Positions 14,543 through 15,706 of a stretch of DNA of 15,706 nt are shown piece by piece. Within the stretch, counting starts at the first letter, position 1. Each line of letters begins with the position of its first letter. The notes below the pieces were generated by a model that saw nothing but the letters and a program-made list of their open reading frames with translations, was not told the origin of the DNA and searched no databases. Location: positions 1-15,706 of the forward strand of contig JAGLZJ010000007.1 in the NCBI GenBank assembly GCA_023131555.1. The letters run 5' to 3'. Both the position numbers and the translations under genes were made by a program. The stretch is from Candidatus Bathyarchaeota archaeon. GTDB taxonomy: Archaea > Thermoproteota > Bathyarchaeia > Bathyarchaeales > SOJC01.

Positions 14543-15442
14543 ATGCCGAGTTCAAGTCTTTCGATTGCCGTCCCAGCATCGTTGACATCTGACGTTCCAC
14601 ATCTCAGAGACAAGACTCTCAAGATAGGCCTAATAGGACGTGCTGCAGCAATCTTTGGGGTCGACCAGATCATAATTTTCCCAGATGACTCGCGCAGAAA
14701 GTGGAAAGACGAGATCTCAGTTATCTCTACAGTCCTTTCTTACATGGAGACTCCTCAATATCTTCGAAAGCGCCTCTTCAGGTTGCGACCGGAACTACGA
14801 TATGCAGGAGTGCTGCCGCCGTTGCGTACTCCTCATCATCCCCTTTGTAGTACAGTTAAAGGTCTTTCACGCGGTGAATTTCGGGAAGGCGTCGTTACAT
14901 CTCACACCGGAAATGGAAGCTTGATTGACATCGGCGTTGAGCGCCCCGCTCTGGTTCGTGGCAGGAAGATGCCGATTACCACTCGTCTGACGGTGAAAAT
15001 AAGAAACCCCCGAAAGAAGCTCTTAGAAGCTGAGGTTGTGGATCGTGACCAAACAGGATCGTACTGGGGATACCGTATTACAGAATTAGGCAACCAGCGG
15101 TTGGGCGAGTTCTTGAAAACTCATAACTTCGATCTGGTCGTTGCAACTTCCCGAAACGGGACACCTTTCTCCAAAGTCAGTGAGAAGTTGAGCGCCAGAT
15201 GGAGAGTGTCCCGAAAGAAACTTCTAGCTTTCGGAGCACCAGCAAAAGGACTGTACGATCTCTTAGAAGATGAAGGTTACAAGCTTGAAAATATTGTAGA
15301 CTTCGTGGTGAACTTCGCACCCGGTCAGAAGGTTGAGACTATCCGCTCTGAGGAAGCAGTTCTATTGACTCTTGGAGTAGTTAACATGATTGACACTACA
15401 ATTCGCGACTCACGTGCATTGAATTTTCCTGAAGCCCATTGA
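14543..15442 (+). CDS. SPOUT-class RNA methyltransferase (DUF171 / MTH1-like)
   Basis: A 299-residue alpha/beta-knot protein of the DUF171 family (archaeal MTH1 and human C9orf114/SPOUT1 relatives), SAM-dependent enzymes expected to methylate RNA; the archaeal target is not known to me. The N-terminal half starts with LSIAVPASLT and TLKIGLIGRAAAIFGVDQIIIF, followed by an OB-like insertion (about 105-185, with GVVTSHTGNGSLIDIGVERPALV). The C-terminal knot has LAFGAPAKGLYDLL (228-241) and NFAPGQKVETIRSEEAVLLTLGVVN, the SAM-binding loops. ATG 14519 is an alternative start eight codons upstream; GGAGG and the family's usual beginning favour 14543. In some archaea this gene precedes the rpl3 cluster, which is not the case here. 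Confidence 0.92.
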   Translation: MPSSSLSIAVPASLTSDVPHLRDKTLKIGLIGRAAAIFGVDQIIIFPDDSRRKWKDEISVISTVLSYMETPQYLRKRLFRLRPELRYAGVLPPLRTPHHPLCSTVKGLSRGEFREGVVTSHTGNGSLIDIGVERPALVRGRKMPITTRLTVKIRNPRKKLLEAEVVDRDQTGSYWGYRITELGNQRLGEFLKTHNFDLVVATSRNGTPFSKVSEKLSARWRVSRKKLLAFGAPAKGLYDLLEDEGYKLENIVDFVVNFAPGQKVETIRSEEAVLLTLGVVNMIDTTIRDSRALNFPEAH

Positions 15443-15449
15443 TGAAAGC

Positions 15450-15471
15450 TAACCTACCTAAAGGTTAAATT
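15450..15471 (+). promoter_or_regulatory. Small inverted repeat and TATA-like box before the last gene
   Basis: TAACCT (15450-15455) pairs with AGGTTA (15462-15467) around a 6-nt loop, followed by a pyrimidine-rich stretch (15471-15482), which could form a weak 3' end for the methyltransferase mRNA. The same stretch contains TTAAATT (15465-15471); 27 nt downstream is ATG 15495, which would make the next mRNA leaderless. The two readings are not exclusive. Confidence 0.35.
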
Positions 15472-15494
15472 CTCCCTCTCTCAAGGTTGGGCAT

Positions 15495-15706
15495 ATGAAT
15501 TTAGACATTGTACTTCCCTCGATCATCAGCATCGTCACTATTACTGTCGTCTTGCTGTTCAACAAGCTCAAGCAGAGGCTTAGAACACCGTTTCAAGAGA
15601 CCCAGCTAGGTATCCGAGAAGCAGCCCTTCTTGTGGTCGTGATGGGACTTATGGTCACGGTCTTTGCATTCATTCCACAGCAGGCTATTCAGTTTTTATT
15701 CCTGTT
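15495..15706 (+). CDS. Membrane protein of unknown family (5' part, runs off the window)
   Basis: From ATG 15495 the frame stays open to the window end and gives 70 residues. A first hydrophobic segment (about 3-21, IVLPSIISIVTITVVLLF in part) is followed by a basic loop (NKLKQRLRTPFQETQLGIRE). A second long hydrophobic segment (about 41-58, rich in Val, Leu and Met) comes next, and then a third beginning at QQAIQFLFL. The basic loop suggests that it faces the cytoplasm and that the N-terminus is outside. AAGGTTGGG (15483-15491) is a weak ribosome-site match; a leaderless mRNA is also possible. I cannot assign a family from this fragment. Confidence 0.7.
   Translation, partial: MNLDIVLPSIISIVTITVVLLFNKLKQRLRTPFQETQLGIREAALLVVVMGLMVTVFAFIPQQAIQFLFL

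Overview
The window looks like a piece of an archaeal chromosome. It carries the archaea-specific amidotransferase pair GatD/GatE, an archaeal/eukaryotic-type glycyl-tRNA synthetase, tRNA-splicing endonuclease EndA, ribosomal protein S30e, archaeal-type Elp3, a bifunctional phosphoglucose/phosphomannose isomerase and a DUF171 SPOUT methyltransferase. Several genes have TTG or GTG starts, TATA-like boxes lie about 27 nt ahead of plausible transcript starts, and AGGTGA/GGAGG ribosome sites are present. There are no methanogen or halophile marker genes. A TACK-type lineage (for example Bathyarchaeia-like) is my best guess, but the sequence alone does not settle it. I see no mobile element, CRISPR array, rRNA or tRNA.

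Layout. Positions 1-114 are the 3' end of a + strand gene with a hydrophobic, basic tail, possibly a membrane glycosyltransferase. Positions 115-543 hold no convincing gene, but contain a long imperfect hairpin (174-234) and a repeated TATA-rich element (267-300). A lineage-type hypothetical coiled-coil protein follows (544-1098). Next is a canonical inositol-1-phosphate synthase (1216-2292, +). Only 8 nt beyond its stop, tail to tail on the other strand, ends a full-length paralog (2301-3377, -) that has lost several residues conserved in the family.

From about 14446 down to 2301 all ten genes are on the - strand: PGI/PMI, GlyRS, a PhoU-like DUF47 protein, EndA, S30e, an amidohydrolase, Elp3, GatD, GatE and the inositol-phosphate-synthase paralog. 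Many junctions are tight or overlapping (PGI/PMI-GlyRS, DUF47-EndA, amidohydrolase-Elp3-GatD-GatE), so these are probably a few operons. Six of the ten act in translation or tRNA biology. The 57-residue S30e gene at 9982-10155 is easily missed because of its size.

At 14447-14542 a short divergent promoter region with one near-palindromic TATA element separates PGI/PMI from a SPOUT-class RNA methyltransferase (14543-15442, +). The window ends inside a membrane-protein gene (15495 onward, +).

Links between genes: PGI/PMI interconverts fructose-6-P, glucose-6-P and mannose-6-P; glucose-6-P is the substrate of inositol-1-phosphate synthase, whose product feeds archaeal inositol phospholipids. 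GatDE makes Gln-tRNA(Gln), GlyRS makes Gly-tRNA, EndA removes tRNA introns and Elp3 modifies wobble uridine. The most interesting item is the divergent inositol-phosphate-synthase paralog. I did not find a convincing wholly new multi-gene system.
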